A DNA stretch of 64,000 bases. Origin: MPNP01 sp026709725. GTDB lineage: Bacteria; Pseudomonadota; Alphaproteobacteria; Rhodobacterales; Rhodobacteraceae. Positions 19,459-28,471 of this stretch are shown piece after piece; the stretch's first letter is position 1; every line of letters starts with the position of its first letter. Where the stretch lies: NCBI GenBank assembly GCA_965200805.1, contig OZ241384.1, forward strand, positions 1,860,001-1,924,000, written 5' to 3'. The translations under genes and the position numbers were made by a program. A model generated the notes under the pieces. It had not been told where the DNA came from. It saw nothing but the letters and a program-made list of their open reading frames with translations, and ran no database searches.

Positions 19459-20496
19459 TCACCCTTTCACAGCCCCAACAAGTATGCCTTTGGCAATGTA
19501 TTTTTGCAGGACAATCGCCATGACGACGACCGGAATGATCATCACCACGATGACCGCGGACATCGTCCACCACAGGATGCCGCGCTCACCGGCATTCATT
19601 GCGGCAACGAGAATGGGCATGGTCTGCGCCTTGGTTGTCGAGAGAAACAGGGCCAGAAGATACTCATTCCAGCAGAGGATCACCACAAGCAGAGTGGTTG
19701 CGGCCAGACCGGCCCGTGACAGAGGCAGGATGATTTCACGAAATGTGTCGATCATCGTGGCACCGTCAATCTGGGCACTTTCCTCCAGATCGCGCGGGAT
19801 CGAATTGAAGAAATCATACATGAGCCAGACGACAACGGGCAGATTGATCACGGTGTAGGTCAGAATGATGGCAAGATGCGTATCCAGCATCCCGACGGAC
19901 TGAAACATCATGTAAATGGGCACAACCACCACGATCGGTGCCAGAATTCGCTGTGAGATAATCCAGAAGAGGATGTCACCATTCTTCAGTCGCACCTGAT
20001 GGAGATTGCCAACGGCCCGGGCCAGGAAGAAGAAAAGCGCCACCCCCGATGCAGCCGCAACCCGCCAGTCCAGGCCAAACCGTCCAACCGCAATCCCCGC
20101 GAGGATCACCAGGAGCACGAAGTAGAGAATTGTGATCAGATTGGGGGCAAACTCCACCCGGCTGAGTGCATAGGCCGCCATGGAACCAACGAGAACCGAG
20201 AGAGCGGTTGCCGACAGCGAGATGATGATGGAATTCGCATAGGCCCGCAATGTGTCCCTGTAATCATCGACAAACAGATCCTTCCATGCCTGCAGACTGG
20301 GCTGGAAATCAATCCAGGGCAGAAAGAAGGGTCCCTGGTTCACGGTAGCCGCGTCCTTGAAGGAGGTGATCAGAAGCCAGTAGATCGGGAACAGCACCAC
20401 AGCGCACCACGCCAGGAGGGCTGAATAGAGCAGGACCTTGGTCGTGGTTGCCATCTGACCGATCCCCGGCGGTTCAAACAGTTTGCGTATGCTCAT
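19459..20496 (-). CDS. Sugar ABC transporter permease (MalG type)
   Basis: This is the inner-membrane permease of the importer. The 345-residue product has the ABC permease EAA loop in ESAQIDGATMIDTFREIILP near residues 236-255, and a C-terminal GILVGAVKG. It is longer than the usual 270-300 residues because of an extra hydrophobic insert (about residues 115-155, including LYFVLLVILAGIAVGRFGLD) before the core domain. Its start overlaps the end of the upstream permease by four bases. Confidence 0.92.
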   Translation of the reverse strand: MSIRKLFEPPGIGQMATTTKVLLYSALLAWCAVVLFPIYWLLITSFKDAATVNQGPFFLPWIDFQPSLQAWKDLFVDDYRDTLRAYANSIIISLSATALSVLVGSMAAYALSRVEFAPNLITILYFVLLVILAGIAVGRFGLDWRVAAASGVALFFFLARAVGNLHQVRLKNGDILFWIISQRILAPIVVVVPIYMMFQSVGMLDTHLAIILTYTVINLPVVVWLMYDFFNSIPRDLEESAQIDGATMIDTFREIILPLSRAGLAATTLLVVILCWNEYLLALFLSTTKAQTMPILVAAMNAGERGILWWTMSAVIVVMIIPVVVMAIVLQKYIAKGILVGAVKG

Positions 20497-21581
20497 ACCG
20501 TCCCCCTGATCCGTCCGAGAATCACGAGATTGAAGAGAGAGACACAGATCACAACTGTCACAAACAGCAGGATATAGGCGATGGCGGATGCCTGACCGAG
20601 ATCAAGCGAGCGCCAGGCGAAATACGCCTGCAGTGAGACCGATTCCGTGGCAATTCCGGGGCCACCGGATGTCATGATGTTTGGCAGATCGACGATCTTG
20701 AACGCCTCGATGATCCGGATCAGCATCACGGTTGCGGCGACCGGCAGGACATGCGGCCAGATGATTTCACGGAAGGTCTGCCACGGACCGGCTCCATCAA
20801 GTTCCGCCGCTTCGGCGAAATCCCGCGGAACATTTTCAAACGCGGCCAGCATCATGATGAAGACGAAGGGAATCCATTGCCAACTCTCGGCCATGACAAT
20901 GAAGAACCGGGCTGCCCAGGGATCGGATGCCCAGGCAAAATTGCCCAGACCGACCCACTGCCAGATCTCCGAAAAAGGCCCCTTGGAGGTGTCGGCCAGC
21001 ATCCGGAAGGTGTAACCGACACCGATCGGTGTGATCATCATCGGGATGAAGAAGATGACCCGGAATGTCTTCCTGCCGCGGATTCTCAGCGAGCAGATGT
21101 AGGCCAGAGCCGTGCCGATCAGGAACTGAATCAGGCAGCCGATGAAGACATAGAACAGGGTGGTGCCGAGCGTCCCGAACTGATTGCCCGACAGGAACGT
21201 AGCCGCAAACAGCCAGACCAGACCCAGAGCCATGGCCAGCGTGATAAGCCGTCCGAAAAAGCCAAAGAGCGTGAAATGCCTCTGGGCATAGAGAGTGATC
21301 CACCACAGCAGCGCACCGCTCAGCACCAGGCCGAAAATCCAGCCGAGCGCGGAGATCTCCGTGAAGGTTCCAAGGAGATGAAACTGCTCTGATCCAAAAA
21401 GCTGCTTTTGGAAATTCCGCCAGCCGACAAAGCGGACGGAATAGCCACCCCCCTGCAATCGAATCCTGGCAAAGGCGATGATCAGTGAGGCAACAAGCGG
21501 GAAGATGGAGAAGATCAGAACCAACACGACTGCGGGGGCCAGGAACAGACGCCCCATATGCCTGTCGAGCCATTCGTTCAC
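20493..21581 (-). CDS. Sugar ABC transporter permease (MalF type)
   Basis: This is the second inner-membrane permease. The 362-residue product starts with a membrane segment, FLAPAVVLVLIFSIFPLVAS, and has the EAA loop EAAELDGAGPWQTFREIIWP near residues 257-276. About 100 extra residues after the first helix contain two to three additional hydrophobic segments (GWIFGLVLSGALLWWITLYA; LITLAMALGLVWLFAATFL). These parallel the insert in the partner permease. An intercistronic hairpin separates it from the binding-protein gene. Confidence 0.92.
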   Translation of the reverse strand: MNEWLDRHMGRLFLAPAVVLVLIFSIFPLVASLIIAFARIRLQGGGYSVRFVGWRNFQKQLFGSEQFHLLGTFTEISALGWIFGLVLSGALLWWITLYAQRHFTLFGFFGRLITLAMALGLVWLFAATFLSGNQFGTLGTTLFYVFIGCLIQFLIGTALAYICSLRIRGRKTFRVIFFIPMMITPIGVGYTFRMLADTSKGPFSEIWQWVGLGNFAWASDPWAARFFIVMAESWQWIPFVFIMMLAAFENVPRDFAEAAELDGAGPWQTFREIIWPHVLPVAATVMLIRIIEAFKIVDLPNIMTSGGPGIATESVSLQAYFAWRSLDLGQASAIAYILLFVTVVICVSLFNLVILGRIRGTV

Positions 21582-21624
21582 GCAGGACCCCTCCCGTTGT
21601 TCCTGCCGGTTCTACCGGGTGCGG

Positions 21625-21655
21625 GGGAGCGGATCACGACAGGTCATCCGCTCCC
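21625..21655 (-). promoter_or_regulatory. Intercistronic hairpin between binding-protein and permease genes
   Basis: A perfect 10-bp inverted repeat, GGGAGCGGAT and ATCCGCTCCC, is separated by 11 bases in the 102-bp gap between the binding-protein stop and the permease start. It lacks a U-run on the transcribed (-) strand. An mRNA-stabilising or partial-termination element is therefore more likely than a full terminator. This fits the common need for more binding protein than permease. Confidence 0.6.
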
Positions 21656-21683
21656 GCCATGTGTCAATCAGCGCGTCAACCGA

Positions 21684-23162
21684 TCAGTTGGTGACACCGA
21701 GGGACAACTCGTAGATCGCTGCCTGTTCATCACGACCGAAATCGTCCGTGATCTCTTCCCAGCTTTCCTCGATGTTGGCCAGAGCCTGCTCGACCGTGAT
21801 CTCACCAGCCAGATATCGGGCCAGTTCACGGTCAAGGACAACACCGGTGTACTGCGCTGCCCCTGGAATGCGCATATCCGATGCCATGTTCGGGTGGTTG
21901 AGACTCTCCTTGATGGCACCGAGATAATTCTCCGCTGCCTCCTGGCTGAATCCGGCCTTGACCCACCCCTCGGTGCTGTCAAGCTGGGAGTTCCTGTACG
22001 GGTTGTAGCCCGTCCAGCCCATTGTGACATCAACATTCGACTGCGCAGCCTGGTTCATGTAGCTCAGGAATTCATAGGCCGCGGCCTTGACCCTGTCATC
22101 CGAGGCCTTGCTGACGGCCGCCGTCCAGCCGCCGAAGGCGGCGAAGGGCGCATAGTTGACCCCGTCGACGGCATGCGGACACCGCGATGCATCACAGGGG
22201 ACCAGCTGACCTGACTCGACATCAAGGACTTCCCTTGAGCCCGGCATGATCACAGCCCCGACCTTGTCCCTGATCTGGCTGCCTTCCTCAATGGACAGGG
22301 GCCCGATATCGCCCCAGTCGATCATCAGGCCACAGCGCGCCTGCGACACCATCAGCGCGCGCGTATCACCGATATCATGGTTCAGCTCATCGGGAGGTCC
22401 GTACTCCCCGGTTGCCTTGTAGATCTCAAAAGCCCTGGCCCAGGCCTCATTGTTGATCTTCGGCTCCATCGTTTCCTTGTGGAAGTAAATTCCCTCGCCG
22501 GTCCCCTGGGCCTGGACCCTGCTTGCCGCCATGGACTGGACCGCAAAGTAGGACTGTGCATTCCGTTTCTTGAAGATGCAGGATCCATAGTCGGGTTCGC
22601 CGTCGCCATTCATGTCCCGACCGTGGATTTTTGACGCGACCTCAAGATACTCTTCCCAGGTCCGCGGCGGTTCAAGCCCGGCATCAGCCAGCACATCGGT
22701 CCGATAGTAGAGCATCTGAAAGTCACCATCGAGTGTGATGAAGTAGGTTGATCCCCGGACCTTCTGATTGAAATCGCGGAAATACGGCGCGATATCATCA
22801 AGGTCGATCTTGTCGTCATTGGCGATGTAGGAATCGAGATTTTCCACCAGATCCGCATTCACGAGCTCAATGCCCCAACCGGATGCAAAGACCCCGACAT
22901 CAATCGATTTGGTGCCACTTGCCCAATCGGTCAGAATTTTCTGAAACAACTCCGCAAAGGGGACTTCAGCGACGCGGATCTCGGCCCCGGTCATTTCCTG
23001 AAATTCCGCACCGCGCTCGACAATCCGCCCGGCAATCACCGGACCCGGGCGCGTCATGATATTCACGACCACCCCGTCATGATCCCCATCGGCAGATGCG
23101 GACACCGGGAACAGGGCAAGCGCGACGGCAAGAGCCAGTCCCGTCTTGACAGCATGCAACAT
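21684..23162 (-). CDS. Sugar ABC transporter substrate-binding protein
   Basis: This is the periplasmic receptor, first gene of the importer operon. The 492-residue product has a signal peptide (MLHAVKTGLALAVALALFPV, probable cleavage after ASA near residue 25). It has a family-1 solute-binding fold pattern, such as TYFITLDGDFQMLYYRTDVL, and AARTWEEY-like RTWEEYLEVA. A DMNGDGEPDYGS segment near residue 180 resembles a DxNxDG calcium loop. A strong GAGGAGG ribosome-binding site precedes the ATG. The ligand is unknown; a carbohydrate is inferred from the CUT1-like ATPase. Confidence 0.9.
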   Translation of the reverse strand: MLHAVKTGLALAVALALFPVSASADGDHDGVVVNIMTRPGPVIAGRIVERGAEFQEMTGAEIRVAEVPFAELFQKILTDWASGTKSIDVGVFASGWGIELVNADLVENLDSYIANDDKIDLDDIAPYFRDFNQKVRGSTYFITLDGDFQMLYYRTDVLADAGLEPPRTWEEYLEVASKIHGRDMNGDGEPDYGSCIFKKRNAQSYFAVQSMAASRVQAQGTGEGIYFHKETMEPKINNEAWARAFEIYKATGEYGPPDELNHDIGDTRALMVSQARCGLMIDWGDIGPLSIEEGSQIRDKVGAVIMPGSREVLDVESGQLVPCDASRCPHAVDGVNYAPFAAFGGWTAAVSKASDDRVKAAAYEFLSYMNQAAQSNVDVTMGWTGYNPYRNSQLDSTEGWVKAGFSQEAAENYLGAIKESLNHPNMASDMRIPGAAQYTGVVLDRELARYLAGEITVEQALANIEESWEEITDDFGRDEQAAIYELSLGVTN

Positions 23163-23663
23163 GGTTTTCCTCCTCTTTGTAAACCATTCTCTTGACCCGT
23201 GTCAGCGCACCGGACGACCGGGCCCTTCCGCCCGTCTCCGTCATCAATGGCCCGCCAATTCCGGGTAGACCAGTGATGCTATCACCCAAGCGCAATCAGG
23301 TCAAATCCAGTATGGCAGTCTGACAGACCTCGCCGACCAGATCAAGGCCATTCAAAAGCCATCATGCCCCGGGACTATTGCACCTGGAATTGGCAGAATG
23401 AAAATTTTGTGTCCTTTTGATCACATGAACCTGGCCGGGATTGGAAAATGAAGAAGGGGCTCATGATCACCTTTTTTAAAATTTTGAGTCGAGGGCAGTC
23501 GTTTGGAGATGAACCTCCATATGCGGGTGGATCATTTCCAAAAAAATGCCCTGGGCTTCAAGTGCGATAGCCCTGCCCCGGAACCTCTCCCCGGGATATT
23601 TCGGACCGGCTGGGAGACCGGTGTCCCTCAGGGTGGAATCACTATCTTTCCAGTGATAAAATT
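23163..23663. other. Upstream region of the ABC operon, up to the transposon end
   Basis: This 500-bp non-coding stretch must hold the promoter of the ABC transporter operon transcribed leftwards. It is AT-richer towards 23400-23480, with runs such as TTTTTTAAAATTTT. I did not find a gene. It ends at the left inverted repeat of the IS1595-type element. Confidence 0.5.
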
Positions 23664-23690
23664 GGGGATTATATACCAAAATCCCAATTT
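23664..23690 (+). repeat. Left terminal inverted repeat of the IS1595-type element
   Basis: The 27-bp sequence starts GGGGATTATATACC and ends CCCAATTT. It is the exact reverse complement of 28096-28122 and lies downstream of the small cargo gene. Confidence 0.9.
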
Positions 23691-23741
23691 GCTTGACCGG
23701 AAGATCCATCGGAATTGGAATTCCGAAAATTCTGGAATGAG

Positions 23742-23921
23742 CTACGCGTCATCATCTCCCTTGATGGTCATGGGTCGCAGGGCGATCCGCACAAACTCTT
23801 CCGGCGTCGGGATCGACCCGTCCCGCTTGCGGATGATGACGGGTTCGTCCAGTTCGGCCTTGCTGGGCTGATATGCGTTCGGCTTGAGTCGCACGGTGGG
23901 GCGGGTGTCGGTTTTGGTCAT
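23742..23921 (-). CDS. Small cargo protein of the IS1595-type element, function unknown
   Basis: This is a 59-residue product, MTKTDTRPTVRLKPNAYQPS onward, containing EELDEPVIIRKRD-like charged text (read here as ELDEPVIIRKRDGS) and PTPEEFVRIALRP. I do not recognise the family. It is soluble, and could be a small DNA-binding or antitoxin-like protein; that is inference. ATG 23921 is preceded by AAAGGTG at good spacing, so I prefer it to the ATG five codons upstream. It lies inside the element, downstream of the methylase and on the same strand. Confidence 0.55.
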   Translation of the reverse strand: MTKTDTRPTVRLKPNAYQPSKAELDEPVIIRKRDGSIPTPEEFVRIALRPMTIKGDDDA

Positions 23922-24063
23922 GGCGTCACCTTTCATCTGGCTACTGTCTTCGTTCTTTTACCCGGTTACTCCGGTCGCTGCCAGATGACAATAATTGCAG
24001 GTTGTCAGGGTCGGCGCATCTCTGCCAAGCCTGAAATGCAGCCATCGGTCCATATCTGACATC

Positions 24064-26934
24064 TCACGGAGCCGTGGTCTTGCCCCCATGCACACTCGGC
24101 TCACGGCACCATTGTTCGCGCAGAATGGCCAGATTCTCGAGGATGGCGGCATCCAGCCCCAGCACATCGACCAGCAGGGCCGCATCCAGATCTTGGCGGC
24201 TCGCGTCCCGATAGGCTTCGTTGGCCGGCAGAAGGGTCTGCTCGCGGAACCGTGCAAAGATTTCGCCGCACTGCGCAATCTGTGTCCCGGACAATTCGCG
24301 GGCATCCAGGGTCAGCAGATCCGGAAGGCGTGAGATGGAGACGGTGCACCGTCCCTGCTGCTGGCGGGTCCCATGCCACCAGAAGGCCATGAGGCCGAGC
24401 GTGGAGTTGGCCCACAGAAGGAGCGGCATCTCCCAGCTCTCCCGCTCTGTCCGAAAATTCGGCCAAGCCCGCCCCCCGATGCAGCGGCGTTCCGTCAGGC
24501 AGGCGGCCAGCGGTTGGGAGTTGAGCTGGAAGTCGCAGCTGAAGTGCAGGCGGGAGGCGGTCCTGTCCCAGAGGGTCTGAGCGCGGTCCGCACAGGCCGG
24601 ACGGACAACGCCCTGCGTGTCGGGCGAAACAACGAGGCGGGTCTCCCGCTTGGCATCATGCGCCCACAGGGTGGGCCATTCAGGGAATTCACCATCGTCG
24701 ATGGCACGGATGTCGAAGGGGCCGCGTCCGTTAGTGCCGTTGACATCCATGCTGAACACACCCCGGTCCCCCAAAACTCCCAGGCGGCACAGCGGGAGGG
24801 CGCATGCATCCTGCCGCTGTGGCAGGACCAGATATCCGGCGGCCATTTGGCTCAGCGTGTCCACAAGGGTCAGTGCATTCACCCCGATCGCCTGACAGGC
24901 ACTCTCAAGATCGGCGCGCACAAAACTGCCCACAGGTCGGTCCGGACCCAGGGTCAGGCGTCCCGCCGATGCGGTACCGACCCGCCCTGCCTTGATGCAG
25001 TCGGCCAGAATGGAGCCTTCAAGGCATGTGGCGGGCCGGCCGCGCAGCGTCACGGCCATGGCGCGACAGGGACTCGTGTCAAAGGGGGATGGGCGACGGG
25101 AGGCAACCACCAGCACTTCCGCCATGCCTGTGTCCGCCGAGAACGCCAAGTCGGATAATCCGTCAGCGCCGATACCGATGATGAGAACATCCTGATAGGC
25201 CTGCCGCAGAAGATCCCGGGCCGGTCGCCACGCGGCACCTTGGACAAATGCTGCGGGCAGAACCATGGCCAACTGGCCGCCCAGCCGCAGTTTGGCATGG
25301 GCCAGATCGATGAAGTTCGAAGCCAGACCAGCGTTCCCGTGACTGGCCGGCATGGGGGCGGCAAAGCCCTGCGCACGCTTGGCGCGTCGCATGAGTTTGC
25401 TGCGGATGTCCTTGAGCTGATCGGACATCAACCGCTGTTCCTCCTCACTCGTGGCAAAACCGGCAAAGGAGGGGACCGGAACGCCCACTTTGCCTGCTTC
25501 ATGGCCTGTGGGTCGCGTGAACGGCGGGTTCATGATCACCAGATCGCAGCTTTCGTGTTCCAGGACTGCCACAGCCCCTTTGCTCTCTCCATCCCCATCT
25601 GCCTGAGTCACGTTACCATCACCGAAAATGGAGATCATCTGTTCCGCCACGATGAGGTCGAGTGAGCCGATATCCGCCCGGCCCCTCGGCGCCCCATACG
25701 GCATCGTGTAGATCCGTGTCCCGCCGAACACGGTGCCGGGATGGGCGCTCGAGAGCATGGAGGCCGTCAGATGGGTGGTGGCGGGCATGATGTCGGCGGC
25801 AAACAGAACTTTTTCCATCATGGCCCTGTGCAGGGCCCGGTCATCGCCGCCCCGGCGACGGTGCCGAAGAGCGACCGCCTGCTGGGCGGCGCCAATGAGG
25901 GAGCCGGTCCCGCAGGCGGGATCGGCAATCCGCAGGGCGGTCACGCTGGATGCGTCACCCCAGTCCACGTCGATGCGATCCAGTGCAAGATTGGCCAGAA
26001 GAGCGGCGGACGCCGGCAGGGTGTAGAAGGTGGCCAGGAACTTCCTGTCGGTGATCAGGCGCTGGAGCATCTGTCCGGACAGATCTTGCATGCTGGCCGC
26101 GCCCAAACCGGCCAGATCGCCGGCGAGATTCACCATATCGTCGAGGAAGCCATTGGCCACAGCCGCTGGGATGGCCCCGAGGATCTCATGGGCGACATGG
26201 AAGATCGGCCAGTAGTTGATTGTCAGAATGTCCCGCCAGCAGCCCTGCACCACCGTCTTGGCAACCTGCCCGCTGCCCGGATCCCGCATCGCTTCCGGTG
26301 ACGGGATGTCGTGATTGCCGGCAATGGCGCTCTGGAAGACCAGCGCATTGGCGATCATCGCCACGGCCATGCGGGTTGTCTGCTCGCCGTCTTCCTGGTG
26401 CAGGATGCCGGCCATGGCGGTGAACATGTCGGGTCGGGTTGTCTGTTCGGAGCGGAGCCGGGCCGCCCCACTGGCCACTCCCGCCTGAAGTCGGTTGGCG
26501 GCGGCGGTCAGCCGGGTTTCCGACAGGGCGGCGGCCTCGATGGCATCCGCGAGATGATCGATGCCACCGGCCAGCCATCCCTGGTCCGGCCAGCGGATGG
26601 GTTTGGCGTCCCAATCCGAGAAAAGGCAATACTCGAAACCGGCGCCGCCGATTGCCTCTCCCAGACGGCTCTGGTCCGCATGTGCCAATTCCCTCGGTGC
26701 ACGGACGGCCAGTACGCCCTCGACCCGTTTGCCCTTGATGGTTTCACCTAGGCGGGAGGTGGCCTCCTGCTCGACATCGCGAGCGGGAGCGAACTCGGTC
26801 TCGACAACCACGGGAGCGGCGCCGGGATGCCGGATGACGATATCGGGCCGTTTTCGCGGCTGATTGGCGATGATTCCGGTCTGTTCGGCGGCGACGGCGT
26901 CGGCCTCCTGCCAGCGGGGATGCCGGATCCGCAA
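24064..26934 (-). CDS. Type IIG-like nuclease/N6-adenine DNA methylase, transposon cargo
   Basis: This 956-residue product is probably a DNA modification enzyme with a restriction domain. The N-terminus has PDIVIRHPGAAPVVVETEF near residues 31-49, which resembles a PD-(D/E)xK nuclease core (Asp, then ExE). The methylase has FYTLPASAALLANL, the AdoMet motif I ADPACGTGSLIG near residue 347, and the catalytic NPPFTRP near 475. The C-terminal third is probably target recognition. The frame starts at TTG 26934, but protein-like sequence (TVETAFNLELANQL) continues upstream. A better ATG with an AGAGG site at 27011 is out of frame across a C10 tract. Confidence 0.8.
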   Translation of the reverse strand: MRIRHPRWQEADAVAAEQTGIIANQPRKRPDIVIRHPGAAPVVVETEFAPARDVEQEATSRLGETIKGKRVEGVLAVRAPRELAHADQSRLGEAIGGAGFEYCLFSDWDAKPIRWPDQGWLAGGIDHLADAIEAAALSETRLTAAANRLQAGVASGAARLRSEQTTRPDMFTAMAGILHQEDGEQTTRMAVAMIANALVFQSAIAGNHDIPSPEAMRDPGSGQVAKTVVQGCWRDILTINYWPIFHVAHEILGAIPAAVANGFLDDMVNLAGDLAGLGAASMQDLSGQMLQRLITDRKFLATFYTLPASAALLANLALDRIDVDWGDASSVTALRIADPACGTGSLIGAAQQAVALRHRRRGGDDRALHRAMMEKVLFAADIMPATTHLTASMLSSAHPGTVFGGTRIYTMPYGAPRGRADIGSLDLIVAEQMISIFGDGNVTQADGDGESKGAVAVLEHESCDLVIMNPPFTRPTGHEAGKVGVPVPSFAGFATSEEEQRLMSDQLKDIRSKLMRRAKRAQGFAAPMPASHGNAGLASNFIDLAHAKLRLGGQLAMVLPAAFVQGAAWRPARDLLRQAYQDVLIIGIGADGLSDLAFSADTGMAEVLVVASRRPSPFDTSPCRAMAVTLRGRPATCLEGSILADCIKAGRVGTASAGRLTLGPDRPVGSFVRADLESACQAIGVNALTLVDTLSQMAAGYLVLPQRQDACALPLCRLGVLGDRGVFSMDVNGTNGRGPFDIRAIDDGEFPEWPTLWAHDAKRETRLVVSPDTQGVVRPACADRAQTLWDRTASRLHFSCDFQLNSQPLAACLTERRCIGGRAWPNFRTERESWEMPLLLWANSTLGLMAFWWHGTRQQQGRCTVSISRLPDLLTLDARELSGTQIAQCGEIFARFREQTLLPANEAYRDASRQDLDAALLVDVLGLDAAILENLAILREQWCREPSVHGGKTTAP

Positions 26935-26976
26935 CTGGTTCGCCAGTTCAAGATTGAAGGCGGTCTCGACCGTGCT

Positions 26977-26986
26977 GGGGGGGGGG
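26977..26986 (-). repeat. C10 homopolymer at the methylase 5' end
   Basis: Ten consecutive C (on the coding strand) lie between ATG 27011 and the methylase frame. With ten C the ATG frame runs into an unrelated reading that stops after about 88 codons. With eleven or eight C it would join the methylase and read SPPPSTVETAFNLEL. This is a classic slipped-strand configuration, but a one-base error in the sequence would look the same. Confidence 0.8.
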
Positions 26987-27067
26987 ATCGGATCACAGGC
27001 TGTCCTTTCATCAAGGATCAGCCTCTAGAAATATCTCCGCTGTCAGTCAAGTGCATTGCCACCCTCA

Positions 27068-28036
27068 TCAGTGCGCGGCGTTCGAGAGGCCGTTGTCGGC
27101 TTTCAGGGCGGTGTAGGTCAGCCGCTTGCCCGCCATCCGGGTGGCGATCAGTTCGAGTTGTTCCATCGTGTTGCCCTCCCGCATGTTATGACGGCCGGCG
27201 AACTCGGTGATGTAGCGTTGGAGGTGCTTCGGTGACATCTTGTGATAGACGCCCTTGTGCGCCCGCTTGAACATGGCCCAGAAGGATTCGATGCCGTTGG
27301 TGTGAATTTGGCCGTCGGCATATTGCTGCGATGAGTGATTGACGGTCTCGTGCGGGTTGGGGATGCCCGCATAGGCGCTGTGCTCATCGGTGTAGACCGT
27401 TGCGTCATCGGCCACGGTCTCAGCCACAAATCCCTGCAATGTTCCCTGCGTGGTGTCGGGCACAACTTCAGCCGCCACCTGATTCGTCTCCCGGTCCTTC
27501 GCCCCGACAACGACGGCCTTGCCTGCCGTGCCGCGCCCGGCGGCCTCCTTCCTCTGCGCATTGGACATGTTCTTCCTCTTGCCGCCCATGTAGGTCTCGT
27601 CGATCTCGACGGGGCCGGTGAACGGAGTCATCTCACCCGCCTCGAAGGCGCGCCGCAAGCGGTGCAGCAGGTGCCATGCCGACTTCTGGGTGATCTCCAG
27701 ATCCCGATGAAGTTTCATCGATGAGACACCCTTGAGGCTGGTGGTCAGCAGATAAATGGCGATGGCCCAGTCCCGATAGCCGAGTTTGGTGCTTTTCATG
27801 ACCGTTCCCGACTTGAGACTGAACTGCGGGCGGTCCCTGCATTCCCGGCAGCGGTGCGTCATCGTCTTGTGCCGGATTCCCGTCTGGACATTGAATGATC
27901 CGCAGTCCGGACAATACGGACCATCGGGCCAGAGGACCGATTCCAGCCAGTCCCTTGCCACCTCGTCGGTGGCAAACATATCCATGATCTTCTTGAGGCT
28001 GATGCCCTTGCGGTAGGCCTTGCCCGGTGCTTCCAT
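27068..28036 (-). CDS. IS1595 family transposase (ISXO2-like)
   Basis: This 322-residue transposase moves the surrounding element. The N-terminal zinc-binding region has CPDCGSFN and CRECR near residues 42-64, and the catalytic DDE-type core has VEIDETYMGGKRK near residue 144, VYTDEHSAYAG near 215 and HTNGIESFWAMFKRAHKG near 243. The frame is intact. The ATG is about 60 bp inside the right inverted repeat. The methylase start lies roughly 50 bp downstream, so a transposase-methylase transcript is likely. Confidence 0.92.
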   Translation of the reverse strand: MEAPGKAYRKGISLKKIMDMFATDEVARDWLESVLWPDGPYCPDCGSFNVQTGIRHKTMTHRCRECRDRPQFSLKSGTVMKSTKLGYRDWAIAIYLLTTSLKGVSSMKLHRDLEITQKSAWHLLHRLRRAFEAGEMTPFTGPVEIDETYMGGKRKNMSNAQRKEAAGRGTAGKAVVVGAKDRETNQVAAEVVPDTTQGTLQGFVAETVADDATVYTDEHSAYAGIPNPHETVNHSSQQYADGQIHTNGIESFWAMFKRAHKGVYHKMSPKHLQRYITEFAGRHNMREGNTMEQLELIATRMAGKRLTYTALKADNGLSNAAH

Positions 28037-28095
28037 TGCGAATCTCCCTGCGAATTGGGACTTTCCTATAAGATCATGCCGGGGCTGTCAAGTCA

Positions 28096-28122
28096 AAATT
28101 GGGATTTTGGTATATAATCCCC
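28096..28122 (-). repeat. Right terminal inverted repeat of the IS1595-type element
   Basis: This is the exact 27-bp reverse complement of 23664-23690. It lies upstream of the transposase and probably overlaps its promoter (TATATAAT lies within the repeat). Confidence 0.9.
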
Positions 28123-28471
28123 ATTCTTTTGGGGGCCAGCCGGGGGCGTGCAGGTGGGACGGGTGTCTCTGCCTTCCGGGCACCCCTCAGGTCGGGTCGC
28201 TTCGATGCGGCGGGGCCCGCCTGCGGCGACCCGGCGACCATCCGGGGCCGTTGACCGGGCCAACGACAACCGGCTCCGCCTGGCACGCGTGGCCCCAAGG
28301 GAGGATTGGTGAAGGGTTGGCGGCCGAATCGTGTCAGGAGCCGGGGAGCGGCGGGAGATGTCATTGAAGGTCAGCCATGGGGGAATCACTTCCCAACTGC
28401 ACGATGCCCCTTCGGGGGCTCGGCTCCCAGTGTAAGGTCTGTCCAGGTTACGGCCACGCAAGGCGACCCCA
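28123..28471. other. Non-coding stretch upstream of the HEPN pair
   Basis: About 350 bp, GC-rich at first, with no gene I can support. Open frames here lack starts and family motifs. It may include part of a gene destroyed by the neighbouring element. Confidence 0.45.

Larger units (their letters stand above)
23664..28122 (-). mobile_element. IS1595-type element with methylase cargo
   Basis: The 27 bases at 23664-23690 and 28096-28122 are perfect inverted repeats beginning GGGGATTATATACC. Weaker similarity continues inward (GCTTGACC against GACTTGACA). Inside, all on the - strand, are an IS1595/ISXO2-type transposase, a 956-residue nuclease-like/adenine methylase gene and a 59-codon gene. 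A simple IS1595 element is about 1 kb, so this 4.46-kb unit carries cargo. Flanking 8-mers (ATAAAATT and ATTCTTTT) are not matching target duplications, so the insertion is old or rearranged. Confidence 0.85.

Noticed and set aside
26748..27011. Short frame starting at ATG 27011 as a separate gene
   Set aside because: It overlaps the methylase 5' end, becomes non-protein-like after the C10 tract and is better explained as the out-of-frame start of the methylase.
23656..28130. Target-site duplication of the IS1595-type element
   Set aside because: Flanking 8-mers ATAAAATT and ATTCTTTT agree at only half the positions, so no duplication is claimed.
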